This document shows positions 1-5,097 of a stretch of DNA of 7,295 bases, one piece after another. Below the pieces are notes generated by a model. That model worked only from the letters and a program-made list of their open reading frames with translations, was not told the DNA's origin and ran no database searches. The stretch's first letter is position 1. The number at the start of each line of letters is the position of its first letter. Position numbers and translations under genes: made by a program. Source of the DNA: an uncultured Sulfitobacter sp. (lineage in GTDB: Bacteria > Pseudomonadota > Alphaproteobacteria > Rhodobacterales > Rhodobacteraceae); NCBI GenBank assembly GCA_937923365.1, contig CALAIJ010000152.1:1-7295 (forward strand). The letters are read 5' to 3'.

Positions 1-8
1 ATACTGGG

Positions 9-32
9 GCGCCCCAATTCACAGAGGGGCGC
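9..32. terminator. Stem-loop just past the ArsR gene, possible weak terminator
   Basis: GCGCCCC (9-15) and GGGGCGC (26-32) form a perfect 7-bp stem around a 10-nt loop, immediately downstream of the stop codon of the ArsR gene on the minus strand. There is no T-run after it, so it is not a classical intrinsic terminator. It could be a processing or 3'-protecting hairpin. The window ends 8 bases further on, so the next gene cannot be seen. Confidence 0.35.
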
Positions 33-33
33 T

Positions 34-369
34 TTAGTCAGGCTCAGCATCCGGCAACTCGGCTGCCAGAAACCGCTCGAAAGCATCCAGATTGACCGGT
101 TCGAATTGACCGAACCCTTGCATCCACGTTGATGCTGCGCGCAATGCGTCAGGTTCCAGCTTGCACCATTTTACCCGGCCGCGCTTTTCCTGAGAGATCA
201 GCCCGGCAGTGGTCAGCACCCCCAGATGTTTCGAGATCGCCGCCAGCGACATCTCAAAAGGTTCCGCCACATCGGTCACCGCCATGTCATCCTCCAGCAA
301 CATCGCAAGGATGGCGCGGCGGGTGGGGTCCGCAAGGGCGGCAAAGGTTTGATCCAGATCGCGAGGCAT
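34..369 (-). CDS. ArsR/SmtB-family winged-helix transcriptional regulator
   Basis: A 111-residue protein, the usual length for ArsR-family repressors. It begins with the hallmark LADPTRRAIL stretch (residues 12-21). The helix-turn-helix follows at about 30-58, with recognition helix SLAAISKHLGVL (41-52), and then the beta wing (RGRVKWCKL, 63-71). The metal-binding ELCVCDL motif of true ArsR/SmtB metal sensors is absent and the only cysteine is C69, so a non-metal signal is more likely. In many proteobacteria this subtype sits just upstream of an SRPBCC/AHSA1-domain gene; that neighbour would lie outside the window. The start is fixed because an in-frame TGA (378-376) lies two codons upstream of this ATG. 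No convincing Shine-Dalgarno is seen. It follows the DUF1127 gene on the same strand after 39 nt with no obvious promoter between, so co-transcription is possible. Confidence 0.88.
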   Translation of the reverse strand: MPRDLDQTFAALADPTRRAILAMLLEDDMAVTDVAEPFEMSLAAISKHLGVLTTAGLISQEKRGRVKWCKLEPDALRAASTWMQGFGQFEPVNLDAFERFLAAELPDAEPD

Positions 370-408
370 GAGGGTTCATACCCCGCGCGGTGCGGCGAGG
401 GAAGGTGG

Positions 409-639
409 TCAACTGCGCGGGTGATGCGTTGTTTGCGACGGCCACTGGTGGTCAAGCTGCGCCCGATCCGCCTCTGACAGCCCGATGTCACGGGCAATGT
501 GCGCGTTCATACGCGGTACACGCGGGTGGTGACGGGTGGCCCAGCGAAGACGGAGGCCGCGCAGGACACGCGCGATCCATGTCGCTTTTGCACGTGTTTT
601 CCGGTCACGCCGAAGCGTGTGTGCATCTATACATGCCAT
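409..639 (-). CDS. DUF1127-family small basic protein
   Basis: A 76-residue, Arg- and His-rich protein. Its C-terminal half (RWATRHHPRVPRMNAHIARDIGLSEADR, about 32-59) matches the DUF1127/YjiS pattern, whose signature is a basic helix followed by RDIGLSxAD. Family members are usually 50-75 residues. Several alphaproteobacterial members have been linked to RNA binding or to stress and metabolic adaptation, but no function can be assigned here. I chose the ATG at 639-637 because a GGAT lies 8-11 bases upstream and the homologous part starts soon after; an in-frame upstream ATG (741-739) would add 34 Cys-rich residues unlike the family and would overlap the LysR promoter region. The gene is divergent from the LysR gene, and the dyad at 723-741 lies between them, so it is a candidate LysR target. 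Confidence 0.7.
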   Translation of the reverse strand: MACIDAHTLRRDRKTRAKATWIARVLRGLRLRWATRHHPRVPRMNAHIARDIGLSEADRAQLDHQWPSQTTHHPRS

Positions 640-712
640 GTCATTTATCCAGTATGTTTGGGTTTCTGATACCAATATCGTCCTTTGCACCGCTGGGCAC
701 AAAGACAACTTC

Positions 713-743
713 TTGACAGTACATGTGCATAAAACGCACATAT
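713..743 (+). promoter_or_regulatory. Candidate promoter of the LysR gene
   Basis: A perfect -35 hexamer TTGACA (713-718) is followed after 19 nt by a weak -10 candidate ACATAT (738-743); TATATG (741-746) is the alternative but would need a 22-nt spacer. Both spacings are longer than ideal, as in promoters that need an activator. If the first -10 is right, transcription would begin at about 750, at or next to the preferred start codon. Confidence 0.4.
723..741. promoter_or_regulatory. LysR-box-like inverted repeat between DUF1127 and LysR genes
   Basis: ATGTGC (723-728) and GCACAT (736-741) form a perfect 6-bp dyad with a 7-nt spacer, and it contains the T-N11-A core (T726, A738) typical of LysR-family sites. 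It lies between the -35 and the start codon of the LysR gene and upstream of the divergent DUF1127 gene. This is the classical place for a LysR regulator to repress itself and control the opposite gene. Confidence 0.5.
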
Positions 744-749
744 ATGACC

Positions 750-1670
750 ATGCGCCGCCAACTTCCCCCGCTCAATGCCCTGCGCGCCTTTGAGGCTGCT
801 GGCCGGCATGAAAGCTTCTCGCGCGCGGCAGAAGAACTGAGTGTCAGCCATTCCTCCATCAGCCGCCATGTGCGCGGGCTGGAGGACCGCCTGAGCGTGC
901 AGTTGTTCCGCGATTTGCCCCGAGGCGTGGCGCTGACCCGTGACGGGGCGGCCTATCTGGCGCAGATCTCGATTGCCCTCGATGCTATCGCCAGCGCTAC
1001 CGAAGGGCTGGCGGAAACGCCGACCGGGACGGTCACAGTCAACAGCGAGCCACTGTTTGCGACCAAATGGCTGCTGCCGCGCCTCACCGAGTTTTATGTG
1101 CGATACCCAGAGGTCGAAGTCCGGCTAGAAGCCTCGCGCCAATTGGCCGATGTGGCGCGCTATGAGGCCGATCTGGCGATCCGCTTTGTGCATCCCGGTG
1201 GTGTTTACCCGGGGTCCGAACTGATCAGCGACGCGCCGCTCTATCCCTATGCGGCGCCCAGGCTGGTACCCGGCCCGGTGGATGACCCCCGCGCGTTGCT
1301 GGACTATCCGTTGCTGCGCGACCGCACCAATGGCACCTGGCACATCTGGTTCGCGCAGGCGGGCATCGACATCGCGCCCGAGGACCTGCCGCAGAACCCA
1401 TGGCGCCTGCGGTCGCTGCTGGCGGTCGAGGCCGCGATTGCGGGTCAGGGCGTTTTGCTTGTCTCCGACGAAGTCGTCGCGGGCGAGGTTGCGGCAGGCC
1501 GCTTGATCCGTCTGTCCGACGTGGGCTTTCGCGAAGGCGGCTACCATCTTGTGCGCTCGGACGGGGCGATGCGGCGCAAGCATGTGCGCCTGTTCCGTGA
1601 CTGGTTGCTGGCCCAAAGCGCGCCGTGGCGCGGGGATGCAGCGGGGATAATCAACCAAAAGGTTGAATAA
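750..1670 (+). CDS. LysR-family transcriptional regulator, GcvA subgroup
   Basis: A 306-residue protein, full length for the family. The N-terminal winged helix-turn-helix (about 6-65) carries the GcvA-type LPPLNALRAFEAAGRH opening, the recognition region ELSVSHSSISRHVRGLEDRL, then LFRD and GVALTRDG. The effector-binding domain (about 93-290) has FATKWLLPRLTEF (103-115), DLAIRFVHPG (141-150) and LLVSDEVVAGEVAAGRLIRL (236-255), all typical of the GcvA branch. Family members bind a small ligand and act on divergent genes; no ligand can be inferred. Three in-frame ATGs (723, 744, 750) compete. I prefer 750 because MRRQLPPLNALRAFE aligns with the usual start and the first ATG lies in the operator dyad. 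None has a Shine-Dalgarno sequence. It is the only clear partner of the divergent DUF1127 gene. Confidence 0.9.
   Translation: MRRQLPPLNALRAFEAAGRHESFSRAAEELSVSHSSISRHVRGLEDRLSVQLFRDLPRGVALTRDGAAYLAQISIALDAIASATEGLAETPTGTVTVNSEPLFATKWLLPRLTEFYVRYPEVEVRLEASRQLADVARYEADLAIRFVHPGGVYPGSELISDAPLYPYAAPRLVPGPVDDPRALLDYPLLRDRTNGTWHIWFAQAGIDIAPEDLPQNPWRLRSLLAVEAAIAGQGVLLVSDEVVAGEVAAGRLIRLSDVGFREGGYHLVRSDGAMRRKHVRLFRDWLLAQSAPWRGDAAGIINQKVE
1651..1666 (+). other. Small hairpin across the 3' end of the LysR gene
   Basis: TCAACC (1651-1656), loop AAAA, GGTTGA (1661-1666) make a 6-bp perfect hairpin ending four bases before the end of the stop codon. No T-run follows. It may stabilise the transcript end, but it is not a convincing terminator, and no better one is visible before the atp promoter. 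Confidence 0.3.
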
Positions 1671-1772
1671 CGCCAAGGGTTCAAAAACTGGGACCTCAGC
1701 CATTCTGGCACCGTGCCGCCCTCTAAGATTTCCAATTAAATATAAAGAAATCAATTACCTACGCACGCAGGT

Positions 1773-1790
1773 GTCAGAGTTGACTCTGAC
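1773..1790. promoter_or_regulatory. Perfect 18-bp palindrome overlapping the atp operon -35
   Basis: GTCAGAGT (1773-1780), two central bases TG, then ACTCTGAC (1783-1790): two perfect 8-bp arms. A two-base centre is too tight for an RNA hairpin of full length, which fits a dimeric protein's operator better. It overlaps the TTGACT hexamer at 1780-1785, so a bound protein would block or modulate RNA polymerase at the Fo operon. No known regulator was recognised from the motif. Confidence 0.55.
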
Positions 1791-1808
1791 CCGTCGCAGC
1801 CGTATCCC
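1780..1808 (+). promoter_or_regulatory. Candidate sigma70 promoter of the Fo (atpIBEF'F) operon
   Basis: TTGACT (1780-1785) and TATCCC (1803-1808) are separated by exactly 17 nt. The -35 is good and the -10 is weak. The expected start of transcription near 1815 would leave a leader of about 24 nt, with the GAGGGA ribosome binding site (1824-1829) in front of the GTG start of atpI. Confidence 0.45.
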
Positions 1809-1838
1809 AACCCCAAGTCACAAGAGGGACTTTGGCCC

Positions 1839-2189
1839 GTGCCCACACCGGAAGAAAAGCAACGCCTCGCGCAGCTTGAAGCCAAACTGGACGCTGCCAA
1901 AAAGCGCAATGCGCCGAAACCTCGTGCTGACAAAGCCGTGGACGAAAGCCACCTCGCGTGGCGCATGGTGATTGAATTGGTGGTCGGTCTGTTGATCGGC
2001 TTTGGCATCGGATGGGGTCTGGATTGGGCCTTTGGCACACTGCCCATCTTCTTGATGCTTTTTACATTGCTGGGCCTCGCGGCGGGGATTAAAACGATGC
2101 TCCGCTCCGCGCAGGAACTCCAGCGCAAACAGATGGCCGCTCAGGGCCAGACACACGCATCGCAAGATGCACAAGACGAAGGGGCCTGA
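1839..2189 (+). CDS. atpI: AtpI, Fo assembly accessory protein of ATP synthase
   Basis: A 116-residue inner-membrane protein at the head of the Fo operon. Family members (AtpZ/AtpI type) are not part of the working enzyme; they help assemble the c-ring and have been linked to Mg2+ handling. Residues 1-40 are charged and helical ([19 protein letters not shown]). Two membrane segments follow, about 42-63 (with glycines [11 protein letters not shown]) and 66-87, and then a polar tail. The start is GTG: no ATG exists in frame upstream, and GAGGGA stands 9 nt before it. The stop codon ends one base before the atpB ATG, so the two are surely co-transcribed and probably translationally coupled. The rest of the operon follows in the order used for Rhodobacter. 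Confidence 0.9.
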   Translation: MPTPEEKQRLAQLEAKLDAAKKRNAPKPRADKAVDESHLAWRMVIELVVGLLIGFGIGWGLDWAFGTLPIFLMLFTLLGLAAGIKTMLRSAQELQRKQMAAQGQTHASQDAQDEGA

Positions 2190-2190
2190 A

Positions 2191-2970
2191 ATGGCATCAG
2201 AGGCAAAAGGCGCAGAAGAAGGTCTGGTTTTCCATCCGATGGACCAGTTCGCGGTCAAGCCGTTCTTTGGCGGTGGCGATGTTGCTTGGTACACGATCAC
2301 CAACGCGACGGTTTGGATGGCATTGGCTGTTCTGGCCACGTTCGCGCTGCTGGTGCTGGGCTCGTCCAAGCGTGCCATCGTCCCCGGCCGCATCCAGTCG
2401 ATTGCTGAGCTGGCCTATGGCTTCATCCACAAAATGGTGGAAGATATCTGCGGCAAAGATGGCCTCAAGTATTTCCCCTGGATCATGACATTGTTCATGT
2501 TCATCGTGTTCTCGAACTTCCTTGGCCTGCTGCCGATGGCGTTTACACCAACGTCGCACATTGCCGTCACGATCATCATGGCGATGGGCGTGTTCCTGAC
2601 CGTGACGATCCTTGGTTTCGTCAAGAATGGCGCGGGCTTCCTTGGCGTCTTCTGGATATCCAGCGCACCGCTGGTGCTGCGTCCCATTCTGGCGCTGATC
2701 GAGGTGATCTCGTATTTTGTGCGCCCAGTCAGCCACTCCATTCGTTTGGCAGGCAACATGATGGCTGGTCACGCAGTGATCAAGGTTTTCGCGGCCTTCG
2801 CACCGCTGGTGTTGATCTCTACCGGTATCGGTCTTGTGGTCACGCCGCTGTCGATCATCGCCATCACCGCGATCTACGCGCTTGAGATGCTGGTGGCCTT
2901 CATTCAGGCCTATGTGTTCGCGATCCTCACATGTGTCTACCTGAAGGACGCGCTGCATCCGCATCATTAA
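2191..2970 (+). CDS. atpB: ATP synthase Fo subunit a, proton channel
   Basis: A 259-residue polytopic membrane protein that forms the two proton half-channels beside the c-ring. The essential arginine is R185 in [14 protein letters not shown] (181-194), equivalent to E. coli R210. By this alignment E. coli E219 corresponds to H194 and H245 corresponds to E232 ([13 protein letters not shown], 231-243), with Q239 matching Q252. This is the His/Glu swap also seen in mitochondrial subunit a. Hydrophobic segments include about 34-57, 97-118, 123-145, 151-175 and 197-250. I chose ATG 2191 over an in-frame ATG at 2167, which would overlap atpI; AAGGGG (2179-2184) is its ribosome binding site. Length and motifs are normal for alphaproteobacteria. 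Confidence 0.97.
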   Translation: MASEAKGAEEGLVFHPMDQFAVKPFFGGGDVAWYTITNATVWMALAVLATFALLVLGSSKRAIVPGRIQSIAELAYGFIHKMVEDICGKDGLKYFPWIMTLFMFIVFSNFLGLLPMAFTPTSHIAVTIIMAMGVFLTVTILGFVKNGAGFLGVFWISSAPLVLRPILALIEVISYFVRPVSHSIRLAGNMMAGHAVIKVFAAFAPLVLISTGIGLVVTPLSIIAITAIYALEMLVAFIQAYVFAILTCVYLKDALHPHH

Positions 2971-2974
2971 TTGC

Positions 2975-3000
2975 GGTGCGCAGTAGAAGCGCACCCTACG
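2975..3000 (+). repeat. Short palindromic repeat copy E, in the atpB-atpE gap
   Basis: GGTGCGC (2975-2981) and GCGCACC (2989-2995) form a perfect 7-bp stem around the loop AGTAGAA, followed by the tail CTACG. It shares GGTGC, the inner GTAGAA and GCACC plus a YTACG tail with the repeats at 4545-4606. It begins 4 nt after the atpB stop codon. There is no T-run, so it should not terminate transcription but could halt exonucleases. Confidence 0.65.
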
Positions 3001-3008
3001 TCACAACC

Positions 3009-3022
3009 GCGGGTCTTCCCGC
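3009..3022 (+). other. Second stem-loop in the atpE leader
   Basis: GCGGG (3009-3013), loop TCTT, CCCGC (3018-3022), a GC-rich 5-bp stem between the repeat copy and the atpE ribosome binding site. Together the two hairpins leave the strong AAGGAG site (3046-3051) in an unpaired, A-rich stretch. Confidence 0.4.
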
Positions 3023-3045
3023 ATACAAAGTACTAATTCCATCGT

Positions 3046-3058
3046 AAGGAGAAAAAAC
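3046..3058 (+). promoter_or_regulatory. Strong ribosome binding site of atpE
   Basis: AAGGAG (3046-3051) lies 7 nt before the ATG with an all-A/C spacer. It is the best Shine-Dalgarno of the Fo operon together with that of atpF'. This fits the need for about ten or more c subunits per complex. Confidence 0.8.
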
Positions 3059-3298
3059 ATGGAAATCGAAGTCGCAACAGCATTGGGTAAATACATCGGG
3101 GCAGGTCTGGCTTGTACCGGCATGGGCGGCGCGGCCGTTGGTGTGGGTCACGTGGTTGGTAACTTCCTGTCCGGCGCTCTGCGCAACCCGTCTGCGGCCG
3201 CTGGCCAGACAGCCACAATGTTCATCGGTATTGCTTTCGCAGAAGCCCTGGGGATCTTCTCGTTCCTCGTCGCTCTGCTGCTGATGTTCGCTGTCTAA
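3059..3298 (+). CDS. atpE: ATP synthase Fo subunit c, rotor ring protein
   Basis: A 79-residue, two-helix hairpin protein that assembles into the rotating c-ring. Helix 1 holds a glycine-rich packing motif ([14 protein letters not shown], 21-34). The polar loop RNP (42-44) contacts the F1 foot. Helix 2 contains the proton-carrying carboxylate E62 in [14 protein letters not shown]. The glutamate, rather than aspartate, is normal for this lineage. No sodium-binding pattern is obvious: there is no Q in the helix 1 position typical of Na+ rings (Q50 is in helix 2). The gene lies between stem-loops on both sides (2975-3022 and 3326-3355) and has a near-ideal ribosome binding site, which suggests that RNA stability and translation set its excess over the other Fo subunits. 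Confidence 0.98.
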   Translation: MEIEVATALGKYIGAGLACTGMGGAAVGVGHVVGNFLSGALRNPSAAAGQTATMFIGIAFAEALGIFSFLVALLLMFAV

Positions 3299-3325
3299 GA
3301 CACTTAGAGACTGACATCCTTACGA

Positions 3326-3355
3326 GCGTGTCGGAGGCATTCGTCTCCGACACGC
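3326..3355 (+). other. Long stem-loop between atpE and atpF', likely mRNA stabiliser or attenuator
   Basis: GCGTGTCGGAG (3326-3336) and CTCCGACACGC (3345-3355) form a perfect 11-bp stem with an 8-nt loop; a G-T pair could shorten the loop to 6. No T-run follows, and the operon continues with a strong ribosome binding site 20 nt later. It is therefore better read as an intercistronic hairpin that protects the 3' end of an atpE-containing transcript than as a full terminator. Confidence 0.7.
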
Positions 3356-3389
3356 AGTAAGAAGGCAAAGTTTCCAAGGAGAGGCCACA

Positions 3390-3917
3390 ATGGCAACCGA
3401 CACAACCGAAGCCGCAGGCAAAGCCGAACCCGGCATGCCACAGCTCGACTTTTCGACATGGGACAACCAGATCTTCTGGATTTTGATTGCCCTGTTCGCG
3501 ACCTATTTTATTCTTTCCCGCGTGGCGCTGCCGCGCATTGGGGGCGTGTTGGCCGAACGGTCTGGCACAATCTCCAATGACATCGCCGCGGCCGAGGACC
3601 TCAAGGCCAAAGCAGTCGATGCGGAAGCTGCCTATGACAAGGCGCTGGTTGATGCCCGCGCCGAAGCTGGCCGTATCGTTGCCGAAGCCAAAGCCGACAT
3701 CCAGGCCGATCTGGACGTGGCCATCGCCGAGGCCGACAAGAAGATCGCGGTCAAGGCAGCCGCCTCCGAGAAGGCCATCGCGGAAATCCGCGCCGGTGCT
3801 CTGGAAAGCGTCAAAGACGTGGCCAAGGATACCGCCAAAGAGATCGTCCTTGCCATGGGTGGCAAAGCCGATGCCAAGACGATCACCGCTGCCGTTACGG
3901 CGCGGATGAAAGGATAA
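3390..3917 (+). CDS. atpF': ATP synthase Fo subunit b' (stator stalk)
   Basis: A 175-residue stator protein, also called AtpG or AtpX in Rhodobacter relatives. A short soluble N-terminus (1-25) leads into a single membrane helix (about 27-46, [17 protein letters not shown]) and a long, Ala/Glu/Lys-rich coiled-coil region (about 60-160). With the b subunit encoded next door it forms a b/b' heterodimer that holds the F1 head still while the c-ring turns. Such paired b genes are typical of photosynthetic bacteria and alphaproteobacteria. AAGGAG (3376-3381) lies 8 nt before the ATG. The stop codon is 5 nt before the atpF start, and the separation from atpE by a long stem-loop is the only break in the operon. 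Confidence 0.95.
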   Translation: MATDTTEAAGKAEPGMPQLDFSTWDNQIFWILIALFATYFILSRVALPRIGGVLAERSGTISNDIAAAEDLKAKAVDAEAAYDKALVDARAEAGRIVAEAKADIQADLDVAIAEADKKIAVKAAASEKAIAEIRAGALESVKDVAKDTAKEIVLAMGGKADAKTITAAVTARMKG

Positions 3918-3922
3918 GACCC

Positions 3923-4483
3923 ATGCGTTTGACCCTCTCGACACTGCTCGCTGGTATCGTCGCCTCTCCTGCTTTTGCTGCAGGCGGCCCGTTCTTTTCG
4001 CTGCGGAACACGGACTTTGTAGTTCTGATCGCGTTTCTGCTGTTCGTTGGCATTCTGGTGTATCTCAAGGTGCCCAGCTTGATCATCGGCATGCTCGACA
4101 AACGCGCCGAAGGCATCAAGACCGAACTGGATGAAGCCCGCGCCCTGCGTGAGGAAGCACAGACCTTGCTTGCCTCTTACGAGCGCAAGCACAAGGAAGT
4201 GCAAGAACAGGCCGACCGCATCGTGGCCGCGGCTAAAGACGAGGCCGCCGCCGCAGGCGAACAGGCCCGCGAAGATCTTGCCAAATCCATGGAGCGCCGG
4301 ATGGCTGCCGCCGAGGAGCAGATTGGCTCCGCTCAGGCGGCTGCAGTCAAGGAAGTGCGCGATCAGGCTGTTGTTATCGCGATCGGTGCTGCGCGCGACG
4401 TCGTTGCCAAGCAGATGACTGCAACGGACGGTAACAAGCTGATCGAAGATGCCATATCGCAGGTGGACGCAAAGCTGCACTAG
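3923..4483 (+). CDS. atpF: ATP synthase Fo subunit b (stator stalk)
   Basis: A 186-residue stator protein, partner of b'. Residues 1-19 (MRLTLSTLLAGIVASPAFA) look like a cleavable signal peptide, with an AFA-A site at 19/20. The membrane helix proper follows at about 31-50 (DFVVLIAFLLFVGILVYLKV), and then a long charged coiled coil (about 58-165). The C-terminal part (about 146-186) would bind subunit delta on F1. An N-terminal extension of this kind occurs in other alphaproteobacterial b subunits; whether it is cut cannot be told from sequence. The gene begins 5 nt after atpF', with GGA in AAAGGATAA as a weak ribosome binding site, so it is probably translationally coupled. It is the last gene of the operon and is followed within 21 nt by an intrinsic terminator. 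Confidence 0.96.
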   Translation: MRLTLSTLLAGIVASPAFAAGGPFFSLRNTDFVVLIAFLLFVGILVYLKVPSLIIGMLDKRAEGIKTELDEARALREEAQTLLASYERKHKEVQEQADRIVAAAKDEAAAAGEQAREDLAKSMERRMAAAEEQIGSAQAAAVKEVRDQAVVIAIGAARDVVAKQMTATDGNKLIEDAISQVDAKLH

Positions 4484-4503
4484 GCTATCCTGCCTGACTT
4501 ATG

Positions 4504-4534
4504 AAAAGCCCCCGCCAAGTGCGGGGGCTTTTTT
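4504..4534. terminator. Intrinsic terminator of the Fo operon, likely bidirectional
   Basis: GCCCCCGC (4508-4515), loop CAAGT, GCGGGGGC (4521-4528) and six Ts (4529-4534): a textbook Rho-independent terminator 21 nt after the atpF stop. Four As precede the stem, so in the minus direction it ends in TTTT and could also stop the convergent DUF457 transcript. Confidence 0.95.
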
Positions 4535-4544
4535 GTTGGCGCGG

Positions 4545-4606
4545 AGGGTGCCGTAGAACGGCACCTTACAGACCCCGCGCCGTAAGGTGCCGTTCTACGG
4601 CACCCT
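4545..4606. repeat. Mirrored palindromic repeat pair A/B (REPIN-like)
   Basis: Copy A (4545-4569) and copy B (4582-4606) are exact reverse complements over 25 bp, separated by 12 nt. Each is itself a hairpin: GGTGCCGT (4547-4554), loop AGA, ACGGCACC (4558-4565) in A, and the same stem with loop TCT in B. Both TTAC tails face inward. The whole 62 bp can fold as two hairpins or as one long cruciform. A further pair, GGCGCGG (4538-4544) and CCGCGCC (4575-4581), can enclose copy A. Copy B supplies the last three codons and the stop of the DUF457 gene. Confidence 0.85.
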
Positions 4607-5053
4607 GCGTGGCAAGACCCACAAGGCAAGCAAACAGATCAGGATCTCCACCGCGAAGGTCCAGTGGAGAACGAAAGACATCACCCACCAGTCTTGCGTA
4701 GCAGGTACCGCGATCAAAGGTCGTGCGGCCGCAGTTACCGGCCACCCCCAGGCGATGTTGCCTGCAATACTGTCCAGCATCAAATGGGTCAGCGCCCCAA
4801 TGCTGATGACCGCAGCCTGTCGGCCCCACCAAGAGCTGCGTCGTATCAGGCCGATGCCAAGCAATGCCGCCCAAACAATTGGCCGATGCGTCAAGTAGTC
4901 GTGATGATGCACCGATCCGTGATCCCAGAGGTAAAAGACCAGCATGTCAGCATCCGGCAGCAGCGCGCCCACCAAGAACGCAGGTCGGAGGCGTGACAAG
5001 GTCGGGTGGCAATGGCTAAGCAGGTAAGCGGCAGGCAGATGTGCAATGAACAT
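4595..5053 (-). CDS. Small membrane protein of the DUF457/YdjM metal-dependent hydrolase type
   Basis: A 152-residue membrane protein. The conserved polar residues fit the YdjM/DUF457 (LexA-regulated, membrane-bound metal-dependent hydrolase) pattern: H5 near the N-terminus, LPDADM (32-37) with D34 and D36, a histidine cluster HHHDYLTHRP (49-58), and HLMLD (90-94). Hydrophobic segments lie at about 22-42, 59-71, 80-97 and 126-147. The substrate is unknown; the hydrolase label is a family-level prediction and no SOS box was seen upstream. The ATG has a weak purine-rich site (AGAGAAAG) about 8-15 nt upstream. The gene is convergent with the atp operon and lies between two palindromic repeat pairs. 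Its C-terminal RVP and stop are encoded inside copy B, so the gene's end may have been changed by insertion of the repeat. Confidence 0.72.
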   Translation of the reverse strand: MFIAHLPAAYLLSHCHPTLSRLRPAFLVGALLPDADMLVFYLWDHGSVHHHDYLTHRPIVWAALLGIGLIRRSSWWGRQAAVISIGALTHLMLDSIAGNIAWGWPVTAAARPLIAVPATQDWWVMSFVLHWTFAVEILICLLALWVLPRRVP

Positions 5054-5097
5054 GACGATGGCTTTCTCTTTTGGGACCCATCATCATTCGCACACCG

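Larger units (their letters stand above)
1671..1838. other. Intergenic region between LysR and atpI
   Basis: A gap of 168 nt. The first part has no clear gene. Bases 1728-1757 are strikingly AT-rich for this genome (CCAATTAAATATAAAGAAAT within it) and could be an upstream AT-rich promoter element or spacer. The second half carries the palindrome and promoter-like hexamers described separately. No RNA gene was recognised. Confidence 0.6.

Noticed and set aside
1651..1666. Hairpin at the end of the LysR gene as intrinsic terminator
   Set aside because: There is no T-run after the 6-bp stem, so it is listed only as a hairpin.
1707..1717. GGCAC-C-GTGCC as another copy of the palindromic repeat family
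   Set aside because: It has a one-base centre and lacks the YTACG tail; it shares only common GC-rich letters.
1665..1735. tRNA-like stretch on the minus strand (GGTGCCAGAATGGCTGAGG)
   Set aside because: It recalls a tRNA D-arm, but there is no T-loop GTTCRA consensus at the right distance, no acceptor stem pairing and no CCA-proximal structure.
1125..1754. 209-codon minus-strand open frame across the LysR gene
   Set aside because: It lies antisense to conserved LysR motifs and resembles no protein.
2197..2994. Long minus-strand open frame opposite atpB
   Set aside because: It mirrors the codon pattern of atpB, is full of His, Asp and Arg with no recognisable domain, and the plus-strand gene is certain.
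3222..4480. Long minus-strand open frames opposite atpF' and atpF (up to 282 codons)
   Set aside because: They are shadows of the highly biased, Ala/Lys/Glu-rich coiled-coil codons, with no family pattern and no ribosome binding sites.
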